Shown here: piece by piece, positions 26,446 to 35,206 of the stretch
How the letters are laid out: each line of letters begins with the position of its first letter
Position numbering within the stretch: the first letter of the stretch is position 1
NCBI RefSeq assembly: GCF_014652315.1
Contig: NZ_BMYO01000003.1
Location: 248,412-312,411, forward strand
DNA from: Jeongeupia chitinilytica
GTDB lineage: Bacteria; Pseudomonadota; Gammaproteobacteria; Burkholderiales; Chitinibacteraceae
DNA: 64,000 nucleotides
Direction of reading: 5' to 3'
Program-made: the position numbers and the translations under genes
Notes under the pieces: generated by a model
Databases searched by the model: none
The model's input: only the letters and a program-made list of their open reading frames with translations
What the model was told of the DNA's origin: nothing

Positions 26446-28836
26446 ATGAACGAGCTTCTCCCGCTTGCTTTCCGGCTGGCGCCGGTCCTGATTGCGGCAC
26501 TGGCATTGCACGGCAGCCTGAGCTGGCTTCAGGGCATCGCCGCATTGTCCGAGCGTGAACGCCTCCGGCAAGTGGCAGCCGCATCACTGGCGCTGGGCGG
26601 CGGCCTGTGGGTAGCCCTGCTTGCGCGACTCCCGCTGGCGAATCCGGAACAACTGCACCAGCCGCTGCCGTTGCTCGGCGGGCTGTTCGTTTCACTACTG
26701 GGCGCCGGTCTCGGCCTATGGCTGATCACCAGCAAGCACCTGCGCCTTGCGGGGCTGGTTGCCGTCGTGTTCGGACTGGCTGCCGCGCTGTTTTTCGTGG
26801 CCACCCCATACCCGTCCACCTGGCCGACCACCAACCGAATCACCCCCGTGCTGGCACTACTGGCGGCAGTTGCGATTGTCTGGAGCAGCGACCAGGCAAG
26901 ACTGGGCAAACTCCCGCCGAGCAGGCACGCACTTGCAACCCTGGTAACTGCCCTGGCCATCGGCCTGTCACCCCTGCAAATCGTCACTCCGCCGCAGCCG
27001 GAGTTTGCCAGCGAATTTACCCTCCTGCTGGCGCTGACGTTTCCTGCAGTGTCGCTACTTGCGCTGGCCGTACTGGCGCCAGTTCTGGCTCACCTGCTCA
27101 AACAACCGGGCAAATCAGCTCCCAGCACACCGCCACCGATCAGGCACCTATTCATGGTGCCGGCCGTCATGCTGATCGCACTTTTCGGTATCGGCGGAGG
27201 CTGGGCAGTGGGTCAGCACAACGCCACCCTGCAACGATGGGCGCCACGCCACGACGCAACAATTGACGAGCTGGCCCGCCTGCAAAGCGTGCGCGAGGAT
27301 TTGGCCGCAACCGGCTCGATTCCAGCCTGGCGCGGCGAAGCAGGGGAGCGACTGCGACAGAGCTGGCACACCTGGCACAACCGGTTCGCCCCACCGAACG
27401 AACTCCGGGATGCCGATCTACCGGCGCAGCTGGACGAGGCAGCCAACACCCGCAATCCGTCGGCGGCATTTCAGTCCGAACGCGACCGGATGTTCCAGGC
27501 CATCGACACCCGGCAGCGCACGCTCGTTGCACAGCTGGACCGCACCCGGATCGAGTCGCGCCAGACCGGTGCGGCCACGCAGGCTGTCGCCACTTCAATC
27601 CTGCTCGTCACCCTGCTTCTGATCCCGGGTGCGTTCTGGCTGATCGGCCGGCTTGGCCAGCTCGCACGGGAGGCGCACGCAGAGCAGCAAAAGTTGCACG
27701 CGGACATGCTGGAACGCGAAGCACTCAGCGACACCCTGCGCCGCAGCAATGAGGCACTGGAAGGCGGGCTGGCATCGTTGCGGCGACACCTGCAGGACGT
27801 ATCCCTGCAGCGCGAACTCGGTCGCATGCTCGAATGCTGTCAGACCTTCGACGAAGCACGCGACATCATCCGTGCCAGCATGGCCAAGCTTTTTCCGGAG
27901 AGCGCCGGTCAGCTTTTCATCGACAATCCGGTCACCGCGCAACTTGAAGAGGCCTGCCGCTGGGGCGAGCTCCCCAGGTCGCAAACTGCCATGGCACCTG
28001 ACGACTGCTGGGGCGTGCGACTGGGGCAAGCGCACTGGCTCCAGTCACCCCAGCACGGCCCGCGCTGCCGCCACGTCCCCGTCGCGCCAAGCCGGCAGAG
28101 CCTGTGCATTCCGATGACGGCACAGGGGAGAAACCAGGGCGTACTGACGCTACTGGGTTCGTTGTCACGATCGGAGAGCCAGTTCAGCGATGTCGAACAC
28201 CAGCTGGCTCTGTCGGTAGCCGAACAGATTTCCCTTGCCATTGCCAACCTGCAACTTCGCGAAACACTGAAACTGCAGTCGATCTCCGACCCGCTGACCG
28301 GGCTGTTCAACCGCCGATATCTTGAAGAGTGCTTGCGGCGCGAGCTGGCTCGCGCCAAACGCAGCCGCGGCACGCTGGGCGTCGCCATGATCGACATCGA
28401 TTACTTCAAGCGCTACAACGACACCTACGGCCATGAAGCCGGCGACGCCGTGTTGCGCGCACTGGCGCAATGCCTGCTCAATCTCGGCCGTGCCGACGAT
28501 GTCGTCTGCCGTTACGGCGGCGAGGAGTTCACCGTCCTGCTGCCGGCGATCGACCGCGAAGGACTGACCGACTGGGGTGAACGTCTGATGGCAGCGGTCC
28601 GCCTGTTGTCGGTCGACTTTCACGGCCAACGGCTGATCGGCATCACGATTTCGATCGGCGCAGTGCTCGCCGGAGCAGGCGAATCGGACTCCGATGCGCC
28701 ACTCGAACTGGCCGATGCCGCGCTCTATGCCGCCAAGCGGGAAGGGCGCAATCGCCTGCGCTGGTGGACCCCGTCCGACCCGAGCCGGGCCGAAGCCGAG
28801 CACATGGCAGCCGCCACGCTGCAGTCGGCCACCTGA
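26446..28836 (+). CDS. Membrane diguanylate cyclase with GAF domain
   Basis: Encodes 796 residues. The first third is hydrophobic, with about seven membrane spans. A periplasmic or linker region with one further span follows, then a coiled coil near residues 405-440, a GAF-like domain (about 450-610), and a GGDEF domain. The active site is RYGGEEF and the family lead SDPLTGLFNRRYLEE is present. The inhibitory I-site is canonical: RADD followed by five residues and then GGEEF. It should make cyclic di-GMP from two GTP, with product inhibition. The signal sensed is unknown. It stands alone, divergent from ribF and convergent with flgA. Confidence 0.88.
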   Translation: MNELLPLAFRLAPVLIAALALHGSLSWLQGIAALSERERLRQVAAASLALGGGLWVALLARLPLANPEQLHQPLPLLGGLFVSLLGAGLGLWLITSKHLRLAGLVAVVFGLAAALFFVATPYPSTWPTTNRITPVLALLAAVAIVWSSDQARLGKLPPSRHALATLVTALAIGLSPLQIVTPPQPEFASEFTLLLALTFPAVSLLALAVLAPVLAHLLKQPGKSAPSTPPPIRHLFMVPAVMLIALFGIGGGWAVGQHNATLQRWAPRHDATIDELARLQSVREDLAATGSIPAWRGEAGERLRQSWHTWHNRFAPPNELRDADLPAQLDEAANTRNPSAAFQSERDRMFQAIDTRQRTLVAQLDRTRIESRQTGAATQAVATSILLVTLLLIPGAFWLIGRLGQLAREAHAEQQKLHADMLEREALSDTLRRSNEALEGGLASLRRHLQDVSLQRELGRMLECCQTFDEARDIIRASMAKLFPESAGQLFIDNPVTAQLEEACRWGELPRSQTAMAPDDCWGVRLGQAHWLQSPQHGPRCRHVPVAPSRQSLCIPMTAQGRNQGVLTLLGSLSRSESQFSDVEHQLALSVAEQISLAIANLQLRETLKLQSISDPLTGLFNRRYLEECLRRELARAKRSRGTLGVAMIDIDYFKRYNDTYGHEAGDAVLRALAQCLLNLGRADDVVCRYGGEEFTVLLPAIDREGLTDWGERLMAAVRLLSVDFHGQRLIGITISIGAVLAGAGESDSDAPLELADAALYAAKREGRNRLRWWTPSDPSRAEAEHMAAATLQSAT

Positions 28837-28845
28837 GACTGACGA

Positions 28846-29523
28846 TCAGGGCGCCGCGTCGACCGTCCCGTCGGCACGGGCCACACCCTGCACGATCTGG
28901 GTGGCACCGAAACGGACCCGCACCATCTGCCCCTCGGTCGCATTGTTCAATGCAACCCCTTCGTTGCTGACGTCGATGCCATCCATCCGGAAAACCAGTT
29001 TGACGCGCTGCCCCTGTCGGATCACGTTTGCAGCGCGCAGCATCTCGGCACGAACAGGGGCTCCACCTGAAATGGCCGAACCAAGCGTGCGACCGACGGC
29101 CTGCGCCGGATCGAGCACGACACTGCCCGGAAGTTGCGCCAGGTCGCCCCTTTGAAGCTGGAGGTCAGTCGCCGCCAGAGCATGCCCCGCGGGCAACGGC
29201 CGAGCGGCCACGTAATAGGCAACATCCTGACTGATCTGCACCGGCAGATTGACCGCCCAGCTCGCCCCCGAAACGCAGCGAACCCGCACCTGTGTGTTGC
29301 CCAGCAAACGCTGGCCAGGCGCAAGCTGGATGTCGCGCAGCGCGCAACCATCAAGCCGAAGCCGGCTGTCGAGCTGCCCCGCCTTGACCGTGGCAGCAGG
29401 CATGGTGGCCAGTTGCAGCCGCACCCACGCCTCGACCTCCCGGCGCAAGGCATCGTTATCCTGAGGTGCTGCGTAGCTGGCTGCGCAGCAACCGAAAAAC
29501 ACCAAGGAGCAGAGTTTTTTCAT
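28846..29523 (-). CDS. flgA: Flagellar basal-body P-ring chaperone FlgA
   Basis: Encodes 225 residues with a signal peptide ending near SYA-AP. The C-terminal SAF/ChapFlgA domain is recognisable (ARPLPAGHALAATDLQL, DPAQAVGRTLGSAISGGAPVRAEML-type pattern, GQMVRVRF). FlgA is a periplasmic chaperone for FlgI in P-ring assembly. No other flagellar gene is nearby, so flgA is separate from the main operon. A TATAAT sequence lies only six bases before the ATG. The stop lies 10 bases from the convergent cyclase gene. Confidence 0.93.
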   Translation of the reverse strand: MKKLCSLVFFGCCAASYAAPQDNDALRREVEAWVRLQLATMPAATVKAGQLDSRLRLDGCALRDIQLAPGQRLLGNTQVRVRCVSGASWAVNLPVQISQDVAYYVAARPLPAGHALAATDLQLQRGDLAQLPGSVVLDPAQAVGRTLGSAISGGAPVRAEMLRAANVIRQGQRVKLVFRMDGIDVSNEGVALNNATEGQMVRVRFGATQIVQGVARADGTVDAAP

Positions 29524-29731
29524 CGGGCCATTATACCGACCAGTTGTAGCTCCGCCTCTCCCGGACGCTCCTCCGCAAAAAAGCGGCACCCCATCCGGCC
29601 CGCAACGCGATCGCAACCAGACCCTGTATTGCTGCGCCTTGCTTGCCCCCCCATGGCCGCTCATGCGCGCACCGCAGCCCGCATCGGTGCTGCGATCGCA
29701 TACAATCTCCGACCTAACACGGAGCCCGTAC

Positions 29732-31204
29732 ATGCTAGATCTGCTTTTCGGCATCACCACCCTGATGGTGCTGCTCGCCGGCGTCGTCGTCGTGCTGCGC
29801 CTGCAGCACCTCGCCCGCGTCCAGCAGGATGTTCTCGATACGCTTTCTCAGGACATGGAGGCCAAGCACCGGCAGATGCTGAGCGATCTGCACACGGGGC
29901 TGGCGCGCCAGGGCGAGGCGCAGCACGCCGCGCTGGCGCAACATGGCAGCCTGCTGAATGACGCCATCGGCCGGTCGGCCGGACAGCTGCGAGACGCGAT
30001 GGGCGAGTCGTTCGACCGGCTTCGCGGCGGTGTCGGCAGCGAACTCAAGGACACGCGCGAATCCCTCAACCGGCTGGCCAGCACGCAGGGCGAGTCACTG
30101 TCGGCGATGCGTCTGTCGCTGACGTCCACACTGTCGGAGACGCGCGAGCTGGTCCTCAAGCAGCTCGCCGACATCGCCGCAGAGCTCAAGGGCAAGCAGG
30201 ACGCGCTGCGCGAGGACGTGCTGGTCAAGCTGTCGACCATGCTGGCCGAACAGTCAAAGCGCGAAATGGAGCAGATCCAGACCCTGCTGGCGTCCACCTC
30301 ACAGCAGCTGACTGCGACGGTCGGCGAGCTCACCAAGACCGCCGATACGCGTCTCGCCGAGATATCCGGAAAGGTCAACGAGCGACTGGACGAAGGTTTC
30401 AAGAAAACCAACGAGACGTTTGCCAGCGTCATGGCTCGACTGGCCACGATCGACGAAGCGCAGAAGAAGATCGACGGCCTGACGACCAATGTCGTCAGCC
30501 TGCAGGAACTGCTTGGCGACAAACGATCGCGCGGCGCCTTCGGCGAGGTGCAGCTCGAACACCTGGTGCGGAACGTACTGCCGGCACAGGTCTACGAATT
30601 CCAGGCCTCGCTATCGAACGGCACCCGTGCCGACTGCCTGCTGCGCCTACCGGAACCGACGGGCACCGTTGCCGTCGATGCCAAATTCCCGCTGGAGAAT
30701 TATCACCGCATGTTCGCTCCGGACACCGACCGGGTCGTGGCGACACGCGCCTTCAAGGCCGATGTCAAAAAGCATATCGACGACATTTCCGGCAAGTACA
30801 TCATCGCCAACGAAACCGCCGACGGCGCGGTGATGTTCGTACCGGCCGAGGCGGTATTTGCCGAAATTCACGCCTACCACCCCGACCTCGTGCAGCACGC
30901 ATTGGCGCGGCGCGTCTGGATCGTCTCGCCAACCACGCTGATGGCGGTGCTCAACACGGCCCGTGCGGTGATCAAGGATGTGGAAACCCGCAAGCAGGTG
31001 CACATCATCAAGGAGGCACTGGGCAAGCTGTCGCTGGAGTTCAGTCGCTTCGATGATCGCATGAAGAAACTGGCAACGCACATTCGCCAGGCCAACGACG
31101 ACGTGCAAAGCGTCGCGATCACCAGCGAAAAAATTTCGCGCCGCTTTGTCGAGATCGAACAGGTTCGACTCGAAGGCGACGATACGGCCAAAATCGAGGC
31201 ATAA
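29732..31204 (+). CDS. rmuC: DNA recombination protein RmuC
   Basis: Encodes 490 residues. An N-terminal membrane segment (LLFGITTLMVLLAGVVVVL) is followed by a long coiled coil (about residues 25-260) and the conserved RmuC nuclease-like domain: GAFGEVQLEHLVRN, then VAVDAKFPLENYH, then WIVSPTTLMAVL. RmuC limits DNA rearrangement between inverted repeats. I chose the ATG at 29732, with GGAG upstream, over an earlier in-frame start. Confidence 0.95.
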   Translation: MLDLLFGITTLMVLLAGVVVVLRLQHLARVQQDVLDTLSQDMEAKHRQMLSDLHTGLARQGEAQHAALAQHGSLLNDAIGRSAGQLRDAMGESFDRLRGGVGSELKDTRESLNRLASTQGESLSAMRLSLTSTLSETRELVLKQLADIAAELKGKQDALREDVLVKLSTMLAEQSKREMEQIQTLLASTSQQLTATVGELTKTADTRLAEISGKVNERLDEGFKKTNETFASVMARLATIDEAQKKIDGLTTNVVSLQELLGDKRSRGAFGEVQLEHLVRNVLPAQVYEFQASLSNGTRADCLLRLPEPTGTVAVDAKFPLENYHRMFAPDTDRVVATRAFKADVKKHIDDISGKYIIANETADGAVMFVPAEAVFAEIHAYHPDLVQHALARRVWIVSPTTLMAVLNTARAVIKDVETRKQVHIIKEALGKLSLEFSRFDDRMKKLATHIRQANDDVQSVAITSEKISRRFVEIEQVRLEGDDTAKIEA

Positions 31205-31230
31205 AAAAATGCCCGCTGGCAGGCGGGCAT
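31202..31230 (-). terminator. Minus-strand terminator with no known gene
   Basis: On the minus strand, ATGCCCGC / GCGGGCAT with a short loop is followed by seven T. There is no T-run in the plus direction, so it does not obviously serve rmuC. It must end a leftward transcript from the 31.2-31.6 kb region. Confidence 0.75.
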
Positions 31231-31235
31231 CCAAG

Positions 31236-31310
31236 TCATGAGGAGAGATGAAGCATTGCGGGCCGTTCCATGGGTTCAGCCGGCACGAACCCATCGTATG
31301 CCGTCGCCAT
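31236..31310 (-). CDS. Candidate small protein, 24 residues
   Basis: A minus-strand ATG at 31310 is preceded by GGAGGTGGAG and opens a 24-codon frame (MATAYDGFVPAEPMERPAML, then HLSS). It ends in TGA five bases before the minus-strand terminator. The same frame is open much further upstream, to about 31607, with no clear start, so the protein could be longer. I recognise no family. The support is the ribosome site plus the correctly placed terminator. A small RNA is the other reading. Confidence 0.35.
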   Translation of the reverse strand: MATAYDGFVPAEPMERPAMLHLSS

Positions 31311-31466
31311 CTCCACCTCCACCGACAAACTCACACCTGTGAGTAATGCCGCAGGTGTCGTCTTTTCGACAAACAGAAACGGCCCGCAAGCGACCGGCTT
31401 GCAAATCACGACATTAAGCGCTATTGATCTGGCGATTCCGCGCTCAATAAGAATGGAGACCCGATA

Positions 31467-31898
31467 ATGAAATCGCATCTGGCGCTGCTGGCACTTTGCC
31501 TGTCGACCGGTCTGGTGCACGCCGAGATCTACAAATGGAAGGACGCCAGCGGCAACTGGCAGTATTCCGACACACCGCCCGCCGGCGCCGACAAAGGCAA
31601 GGCGCAAATCGTCAAGACGGCCAAACAGCCGGTGACGGTAACGCCATCAACCTCGGCGCCGGCAAAAACCAGCGCCTCCGCCGCGACCGCGTCGGCCCCG
31701 CAAAGCGCGCCGCAGGCCAAAGAAGAGACCAGGAAGGACCCCAAGCAGTGCGCGGAAGCCAAATCGCGACTTGGTTACCTGCAAACCGCGCGATTCAACA
31801 GTCTGAACGACAAGGGCAAGGTCGAGTTCATGACCGAGGAACGCAAGAAGGAAGAAATCACCAAGATGCAGGAAGTCATCAAGAAAACCTGCGAATGA
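31467..31898 (+). CDS. Secreted DUF4124 protein
   Basis: Encodes 143 residues. A signal peptide (LALLALCLSTGLVHA) is followed directly by the DUF4124 signature IYKWKDASGNWQYSDTPP. An Ala/Pro/Thr/Ser-rich linker comes next, then a lysine- and glutamate-rich C-terminus with two cysteines. It is a periplasmic or envelope protein of unknown function, common in betaproteobacteria and gammaproteobacteria. A strong terminator follows. Confidence 0.85.
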   Translation: MKSHLALLALCLSTGLVHAEIYKWKDASGNWQYSDTPPAGADKGKAQIVKTAKQPVTVTPSTSAPAKTSASAATASAPQSAPQAKEETRKDPKQCAEAKSRLGYLQTARFNSLNDKGKVEFMTEERKKEEITKMQEVIKKTCE

Positions 31899-31923
31899 AA
31901 AAACCGGCCTCAGGCCGGTTTTT
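31899..31923. terminator. Bidirectional terminator between the DUF4124 gene and rnfH
   Basis: AAAACCGGCCT / AGGCCGGTTTT with a single-base loop centre has A- and T-runs on both sides, between two converging genes. Confidence 0.9.
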
Positions 31924-31931
31924 ATTGATCG

Positions 31932-32243
31932 CTATTGGTCGCCGCCGCCTTTCTTCATCGCCTTTCCTTCTGCGACCCGCTTGCGACGCACCTCCTTGGG
32001 GTCTGCGATCAGCGGGCGGTAGATCTCGACGCGGTCACGCTCGCGCAGAACGGCATCGAGTTTTACGGCCTTGCCGAAAATGCCGACCTTGTTCCGAGTC
32101 AGGTCGATTTCGGCAAACTCGTCGAGCAGTCCGGATTGCGCAATCGCCTGTCCGACGGTGGCACCGGCCGATACACGCACGGTGACGAGCTTCTGCCGCC
32201 CCGGCGTGGCAAATACCACTTCAATGCTGATCTGCTCACTCAT
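31932..32243 (-). CDS. rnfH: RnfH family protein
   Basis: Encodes 103 residues with a ubiquitin-like beta-grasp fold. The signatures are IEVVFATPGRQ, VGIFGKAVKLDAVLRERDRVEIYRPL, and a lysine- and arginine-rich tail (DPKEVRRKR). The function is unsettled; the E. coli member is paired with RatA. It starts 3 bases after ratA ends, keeping the widespread ratA-rnfH pair. Confidence 0.92.
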   Translation of the reverse strand: MSEQISIEVVFATPGRQKLVTVRVSAGATVGQAIAQSGLLDEFAEIDLTRNKVGIFGKAVKLDAVLRERDRVEIYRPLIADPKEVRRKRVAEGKAMKKGGGDQ

Positions 32244-32246
32244 GCT

Positions 32247-32675
32247 TCACCCATGACGACGGTCGGCTTCTTTGACAAAACAGTCAACGAACGTACTGGT
32301 GATTTTCTCGAACACCGGGCCGATCAACACCTCGAGCGTACGGCTTTCGAACTGGTAATCGAGCTCGAATTCGATCTTGCAGGCGTCCTCCATCAGCGGG
32401 GTGAAGCGCCAGATGCCTGATAGCGCCTTGAACGGACCATCGGCCAGCTGCATTTCGATCCGGTTGTCGCTGTTGACGTTGCGGGTGCGGAAGAACGACT
32501 TGACCCTCAGGAAGTCGATGCGCAAGGTGGTGTCGAGCGTCGTTGCCGTGCGCTCGTGCACCTCGACGCCGCCGCACCACGGCAGGAAGCGCGGGTAGCG
32601 TTCGACATCGTCGACCAGGTGGAACATGTGAGCGGCAGAGTGGGGGACGAGAACGGACTTTCGGATTTGCTTCAT
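32247..32675 (-). CDS. ratA: RatA/Coq10-type START-domain protein
   Basis: Encodes 142 residues. It is a START/polyketide-cyclase-like fold with the family pattern HSAAHMFHLVDDVERYPRFL, then PWCGGVEVHER, then LIGPVFEKITSTFVDCFVKEA. In E. coli RatA was reported to block 70S ribosome formation. Eukaryotic homologues (Coq10) bind ubiquinone, so the primary role may be in quinone handling. It is divergent from dnaB. The neighbour smpB, seen in enterics, is absent here. Confidence 0.9.
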   Translation of the reverse strand: MKQIRKSVLVPHSAAHMFHLVDDVERYPRFLPWCGGVEVHERTATTLDTTLRIDFLRVKSFFRTRNVNSDNRIEMQLADGPFKALSGIWRFTPLMEDACKIEFELDYQFESRTLEVLIGPVFEKITSTFVDCFVKEADRRHG

Positions 32676-32710
32676 CGGGCAATGGCGTCGCGCCAAGGGC
32701 CGCAAGGGGC

Positions 32711-32716
32711 TAGAAT
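32711..32716 (+). promoter_or_regulatory. Candidate -10 box of dnaB
   Basis: TAGAAT lies 35 bases before the dnaB ATG, in the 75-base gap between ratA and dnaB. No convincing -35 box is visible. Confidence 0.4.
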
Positions 32717-32750
32717 AGACGGCCTTTCGCCCACGGAACGACTGTCGGAA

Positions 32751-34184
32751 ATGACCGAGTATCCTACCCCCCCCCCTGACGCCATGCAAGCCGGCCTTGC
32801 CGCCGACGTTGCCGCACTCAGGCTGCCGCCGCATTCGATCGAGGCCGAACAATCGGTGCTCGGCGGGCTGATGCTCGACAACACGGCGTTCGACAAGATC
32901 GCCGACGTGATCAACGAGAACGACTTCTATCGCGAAGATCACCGCAAGATCTGGCAGCACATCGTCAAACTGATCGAGCACAACCGGCCGGCCGACGTGA
33001 TCACCGTCGCCGAGTCGCTCGACAACTCGAACGACCTGGCCTACGTCGGCGGGCTCGCCTACCTTGGCTCGCTGGCATCGAACACGCCGTCGGCGGCCAA
33101 CATCCGCCGCTACGGCGAAATCGTCCGCGAGCGCTCGGTCATGCGCCAGCTGGCCGCCGTCGGTGCAGAGATTGCCGAATCGGCCTACAACCCGGACGGG
33201 CGCGAATCCGCCGACCTGCTTGATGAAGCCGAATCGCGCGTATTCCAGATCGCCGAGCAGTCGGCCAAGGGCCAGAAAGGCTTCATTGCGATGCCGCCGA
33301 TCCTGAAGGAGATCGTCGAGCGCATCGACCACCTGTATCAGCAAGACAATCCGTCCGAAGTCACCGGCATCGCCTCCGGCTTCATCGACCTCGACAAGAT
33401 GACTTCGGGCCTGCAGAAAGGGGATCTGGTCATCGTCGCCGGACGCCCCTCAATGGGCAAAACCGCGTTTTCGGTCAACATCGCCGAGTACGTCGGCGCC
33501 GAACTCAAGCTGCCGGTGGCGATCTTCTCGCTCGAAATGGGCGCCGCACAGCTCGGCATGCGGATGGTCGGCTCGATCGGCAAGATCGACATGCACAAGC
33601 TCAAGACCGGGCGCTTTGAGGACGAGGACTGGCTGCGCCTGACCCATGCCGTGAACAAGCTTTCCGAAGCGCCGATTTTCATCGAGGAGACGGGCGCACT
33701 GTCGGCGATGGATATTCGCACCAAGTCACGAAGATTGGCGCGACAGGTCGGCGGCCAGCTCGGCCTGATCGTGATCGACTACATCCAGCTGATGTCGGGC
33801 CGGGCCGGCGCCAAGGACCAGAACCGCGCCACCGAAGTGGGAGAAATATCCCGTTCGCTCAAGGGCTTGGCGCGCGAACTTCAAGTGCCGATCATTGCAC
33901 TGTCGCAGCTCTCCCGTGCGGTCGAACAGCGGACCGACAAACGCCCGATGATGTCGGACCTGCGCGAATCGGGCGCCATCGAGCAGGATGCCGACGTGAT
34001 CATGTTCATGTATCGCGACGAGTACTACAACCCGGACACGCCGCACAAAGGCCTGGCCGAGTGCATCATCGCCAAGCATCGTAACGGCCCGACCGGCAAG
34101 ATCCCGTTGGTGTTCATGGGGCAGCACTCGCGCTTCGACAATGCATTGATGCGGCCGGAGGGCTGGTCGAGCGACCTCGAGTAG
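32751..34184 (+). CDS. dnaB: Replicative DNA helicase DnaB
   Basis: Encodes about 477 residues. It is a hexameric 5'-3' helicase at the replication fork. The N-terminal domain starts at LPPHSIEAEQSVLGGLML. The RecA-like C-terminal domain has Walker A GRPSMGKT, Walker B region LIVIDYIQLM, and the DnaB motifs LSQLSRAVEQR and DLRESGAIEQDAD. The ATG at 32751 precedes a run of ten C (32767-32776, coding for Pro). A second in-frame ATG at 32784 lies beyond the run and would also give a complete protein. Confidence 0.97.
   Translation: MTEYPTPPPDAMQAGLAADVAALRLPPHSIEAEQSVLGGLMLDNTAFDKIADVINENDFYREDHRKIWQHIVKLIEHNRPADVITVAESLDNSNDLAYVGGLAYLGSLASNTPSAANIRRYGEIVRERSVMRQLAAVGAEIAESAYNPDGRESADLLDEAESRVFQIAEQSAKGQKGFIAMPPILKEIVERIDHLYQQDNPSEVTGIASGFIDLDKMTSGLQKGDLVIVAGRPSMGKTAFSVNIAEYVGAELKLPVAIFSLEMGAAQLGMRMVGSIGKIDMHKLKTGRFEDEDWLRLTHAVNKLSEAPIFIEETGALSAMDIRTKSRRLARQVGGQLGLIVIDYIQLMSGRAGAKDQNRATEVGEISRSLKGLARELQVPIIALSQLSRAVEQRTDKRPMMSDLRESGAIEQDADVIMFMYRDEYYNPDTPHKGLAECIIAKHRNGPTGKIPLVFMGQHSRFDNALMRPEGWSSDLE
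32767..32776 (+). repeat. C10 homopolymer inside the dnaB N-terminus
   Basis: Ten consecutive C fall six codons after the first ATG of dnaB. Slippage here would shift the reading frame, unless translation starts at the ATG at 32784. Confidence 0.85.
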
Positions 34185-34204
34185 ATTTCACGACTCACAC
34201 AAAC

Positions 34205-34241
34205 AAAAAACGCCAATTCATTGATGGAATTGGCGTTTTTT
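34205..34241. terminator. Bidirectional terminator between dnaB and serB
   Basis: CGCCAATTC / GAATTGGCG with a 7-base loop is flanked by A6 and T6, between converging genes. Confidence 0.93.
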
Positions 34242-34262
34242 GTTTGCAACCAAAGCGGCGCA

Positions 34263-35102
34263 TCAACGGAAGTAGTTCAGCACCCCTTCAAGCCCGACCC
34301 GGTTGATGCAGTACGGCGCCTCTGCCTGCACCTTGGGCTTGGCGTGGCACGCCACACCAAAACCTGCTTCGTGCAGCATGGGCAGGTCGTTGGCGCCGTC
34401 CCCCATGGCCACGACCTGATCACGGCGCAGGCCGAGCGATTCACGCAGCGCGATCAGCTCGCTCTTTTTGCGCTCGGCATCGACGATGTCACCATTCACG
34501 TGCCCGGTCAGCTTGCCGCCCTCGATCTCGAGCACATTGGCAATCGTCCGGCTCAACGCCAGTCGCGACTGCAGCTTGTCGGTAAAGAAGGTAAACCCCC
34601 CCGAGATCAGCAGCGTCGTGGCGCCGGCCGACTGGAAACCGGCGAGCATCTCTTCTGCACCAGCCATCAAATGCAGGCGCTCGTCATAGACACGCTGCAA
34701 TGCCGACTCTTCAAGTCCGGCCAGCAACGCAACACGGCGGGTCAGGCTTTCGCGAAAATCCAGCTCGCCCCGCATCGCGGCAGCCGTGATCTCGGCCACC
34801 TGCGGCTTGATGCCGACCATGTCCGCAATCTCGTCGATGCATTCGATCGTGATCAGCGTCGAATCCATATCCATTACCACGAGGCCGATATCGCGAACAC
34901 CCAGCTCTTCAGGAATGAATGCAAAGTCGAGCTGATTGCTTTCGCAAAAATCGGCCACCGCCTCCTCGTTGCCGATATGCGCGCCGTGCAGCTTGAACGC
35001 GCGCTGGCTGATCGCCTCGATCTGGTGCGCATCGGACAGACGGGCCAATTGCTTCAGGTCCTGCGTGGCGATCTCGGGGGCTTGAATGACGAGGCGGTGC
35101 AT
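34263..35102 (-). CDS. serB: Phosphoserine phosphatase
   Basis: Encodes 279 residues. SerB dephosphorylates phosphoserine, the last step of serine synthesis. The HAD core has MDMDSTLITIECIDEIAD (nucleophile Asp), LISGGFTFF and VAMGDGANDLPML. The N-terminal third is the ACT-like regulatory domain. A TATAAT (35141-35146, minus strand) 39 bases upstream is a plausible -10. Confidence 0.95.
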   Translation of the reverse strand: MHRLVIQAPEIATQDLKQLARLSDAHQIEAISQRAFKLHGAHIGNEEAVADFCESNQLDFAFIPEELGVRDIGLVVMDMDSTLITIECIDEIADMVGIKPQVAEITAAAMRGELDFRESLTRRVALLAGLEESALQRVYDERLHLMAGAEEMLAGFQSAGATTLLISGGFTFFTDKLQSRLALSRTIANVLEIEGGKLTGHVNGDIVDAERKKSELIALRESLGLRRDQVVAMGDGANDLPMLHEAGFGVACHAKPKVQAEAPYCINRVGLEGVLNYFR

Positions 35103-35206
35103 GGTGATTCCGGTTCGATGGGTTGGTGTGAGGGGCGACGATTATAACGGATCGCCCGGCCTGACTACGCGACGGGCAAGCAGGGAAGGCTTGCACTCGA
35201 AACGAC

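Noticed and set aside
29605..29700. Two GCGATCGC palindromes near rmuC as paired operators
   Set aside because: They are short GC-rich palindromes expected by chance in this DNA, with different flanks.
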